A DNA stretch of 64,000 nt from assembly GCF_001886715.1 (NCBI RefSeq), contig NZ_CP018082.1, forward strand, positions 3,782,001 through 3,846,000. Reading direction: 5' to 3'. This document shows, in pieces, positions 62,786 to 64,000 of the stretch. Under the pieces are notes generated by a model. That model did not search any database and was not told the DNA's origin. It saw only the letters and a list, made by a program, of their open reading frames with translations. A program made the translations under genes and the position numbers. Numbering within the stretch: the first letter of the stretch is position 1; each line of letters begins with the position of its first letter. This DNA comes from Nocardia mangyaensis. Lineage in GTDB: Bacteria; Actinomycetota; Actinomycetes; Mycobacteriales; Mycobacteriaceae.

Positions 62786-64000
62786 TCAGCCGAGGCCGGC
62801 GAGGTTCGCCAGCCGGGTGACATCTCTGCTGATCAACCGATTGTCGCGGCGGATCAGGTGCAGCACGGTGTGGTGGGCGTCCGGGTCGAATCGAAGGTCT
62901 TCCGGGCAGGCCTCGGCGGCTTTAGCGAGCGCGAATGCGGCTGCCACGTCTTCGTCGCGGCGGGCGAAGGCGATGGCCAGTGCGATGTGGTAGCGAGCCC
63001 GGCCACCGACCGGATATCCTTCCACGACCTCGGCATCTGAACCGATTCGGACCACGTCGTCGAAGCTGGCATGCCCCAGGGCGATTTCCATTCGCGCCAG
63101 CGCTATCTGGAACGGCCCGAAGTCGATCCCGAACACCTGATGCTCTGACGCCAGCTCTGCGGCCTCCCGCTGCGCCTGGCCTATGAGCCGGTCGGCTTCG
63201 AGCAGATCGAGAGTCGCGGCCGCCCCTTTGGCAGCCAATAGAGCCAAGGTCCCCGACAGCACGGCCCGGTCCCCGGGGTCGACTACCTCGTCGAGTAGAT
63301 GGGTTGCCGCGGACCGGGCGTAGCTTCGGCACTGATCGATCTGCTCCAGATGCAGCAGTGCGTTTGTGACGTGGCAGGCGCTGGCGGCGACCAAGCCCGG
63401 CGAGTGCGTGGATGCTGCGATCTCCATTGCCCGATCGGCTACGGTCCACGCCAGGCCGTGTTCGCCGAATCGGGTGAGAAGCTGGCGCGCCAAGTGATAG
63501 GCGCGCACCAGAAGCTGGTCCGTCTCGAGTCCGGCGAGCCGAAGCTTCCTTGCCCGGGCCTCGGCGAGAATACTCGGTATCCGCTCCACCAAAGTGGAAT
63601 ATCGTCGAGGTGAGGTCGTCCAAGCGTGCTGACATTGCGAGAGTTCATCCCGTATAGCCGTCAGCGATTCGCCCTTCTCTGTCAACGCCCCCGCGGCATG
63701 GAATTTCGGATGGTCGACGATCGCCTGTTCCAGGAGCTCTGTCATAGGCCGGGCAGCCGCGGTACTTCCGCGAACCTCGCGGACCGGTCGTTCGATCAAT
63801 TGGTTGAAGTCGTCGATCCGCAAAACCTCGGCGAGTCGGCTCATGACCTGCACGCTATCGAGGCGTTGCCGCCCCGATTCAACGAGGCGCAACCATTCGT
63901 CGCTGCGACCGACCAGGTTCGCCACCACCGAGCGTGAAAGTCGGCGTTGCACACGGTACATTTCGATCCGCTCTCCGACGGTCAGTCCGCTGCGCTGAGG
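62786..64000 (-). CDS. XRE-type HTH regulator with a helical-repeat C-terminus, start beyond the window
   Basis: The frame is open to the right edge (404 codons seen, reading SGLTVGERIEMYRVQRRLS at the edge), so the start codon lies outside. An internal ATG at 63961 would cut into the HTH and is not used. The HTH covers GERIEMYRVQRRLS, then RSVVANLVGRSDEWLRLVE and SGRQRLDSVQVMSRLAEVL, the pattern of actinomycete XRE regulators. The remaining 300 residues are Ala/Leu-rich helical repeats (TPR-like), with segments such as GLAWTVADRAMEIAAST. Such proteins are common next to secondary-metabolism genes. It may control the A-T-R gene through the palindrome at 62619; this is inference. Confidence 0.8.
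   Translation of the reverse strand, partial: PQRSGLTVGERIEMYRVQRRLSRSVVANLVGRSDEWLRLVESGRQRLDSVQVMSRLAEVLRIDDFNQLIERPVREVRGSTAAARPMTELLEQAIVDHPKFHAAGALTEKGESLTAIRDELSQCQHAWTTSPRRYSTLVERIPSILAEARARKLRLAGLETDQLLVRAYHLARQLLTRFGEHGLAWTVADRAMEIAASTHSPGLVAASACHVTNALLHLEQIDQCRSYARSAATHLLDEVVDPGDRAVLSGTLALLAAKGAAATLDLLEADRLIGQAQREAAELASEHQVFGIDFGPFQIALARMEIALGHASFDDVVRIGSDAEVVEGYPVGGRARYHIALAIAFARRDEDVAAAFALAKAAEACPEDLRFDPDAHHTVLHLIRRDNRLISRDVTRLANLAGLG

Noticed and set aside
1..64000. CRISPR arrays, tRNA, rRNA or a riboswitch
   Set aside because: No regularly spaced repeats, no tRNA-like cloverleaf with CCA context and no rRNA-like conserved blocks were noticed; small ncRNAs cannot be excluded by reading alone.

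Overview
The window looks like the chromosome of a mycolate-producing, very GC-rich actinomycete, most probably a Nocardia. The reasons are dense overlapping operons with ATGA/GTGA junctions, MMPL and PapA-type lipid genes, a nocardiolactone-type beta-lactone operon, an IrtAB siderophore importer, a mycobactin-type salicylate start module, and iron boxes of the IdeR/DmdR type. The species is inference; no rRNA or other taxonomic marker is present.

Layout. (1) 1-1027: the edge of a methylmalonyl-CoA mutase small-subunit gene (minus) and a VTT/TVP38 membrane protein. (2) 1358-7253: a five-gene lipid cassette: PapA-like acyltransferase, GT1 glycosyltransferase, DrrA-like ATPase, DrrB-like permease, second HxxxDG acyltransferase. 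(3) 7716-15841: an operon with two OleA/KASIII-like thiolases (the second without the catalytic Cys), an OleC-like beta-lactone synthetase and an OleD-like reductase. This matches nltABCD of nocardiolactone biosynthesis. A further acyltransferase and an MMPL transporter follow in the same operon. (4) 15967-17564: small unrelated genes (degenerate 2H phosphoesterase, lipoprotein, NTF2-like). (5) 18111-24180: a second, diverged copy of the five-gene cassette in the same order, so the beta-lactone operon lies between paralogous cassettes. (6) 24224-26145: a FAD monooxygenase and a divergent TetR regulator with twin palindromic operators.

(7) 26276-56579: a 30-kb iron-regulated siderophore locus with at least seven iron-box-like sites. 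It combines three chemistries that usually occur apart. The mycobactin-like part is a salicylate synthase, a salicyl-AMP ligase, an ArCP-Cy-A-PCP NRPS, and a FAAL/ACP/acyl-CoA dehydrogenase lipid-tail set. The desferrioxamine-like part is a lysine-decarboxylase-type PLP enzyme, a lysine/cadaverine N-hydroxylase, an IucA/IucC NIS synthetase, and a DesC-type acyltransferase fused to the NRPS C-terminus. The accessory part is a lone condensation domain, a cytoplasmic penicillin-acylase homologue and a WS/DGAT-type acyltransferase. Uptake is by IrtA/IrtB; two further ABC systems and a secreted Mtb12-like protein are under iron boxes. The gene set predicts a lipidated mixed-ligand siderophore with a hydroxyphenyl-oxazoline cap and N-hydroxy-diamine hydroxamates, similar to what I recall of the nocardichelins.

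(8) 56.7-59.5 kb: a decayed, lower-GC stretch with a small secreted protein, a frameshifted relic of a paralogue of it, a truncated IS630 transposase, a directly repeated element and a 40-bp perfect palindrome. (9) 59513-64000: an A-T-R NRPS-like reductase and an upstream HTH regulator that runs off the window. I saw no tRNA, rRNA or CRISPR array.
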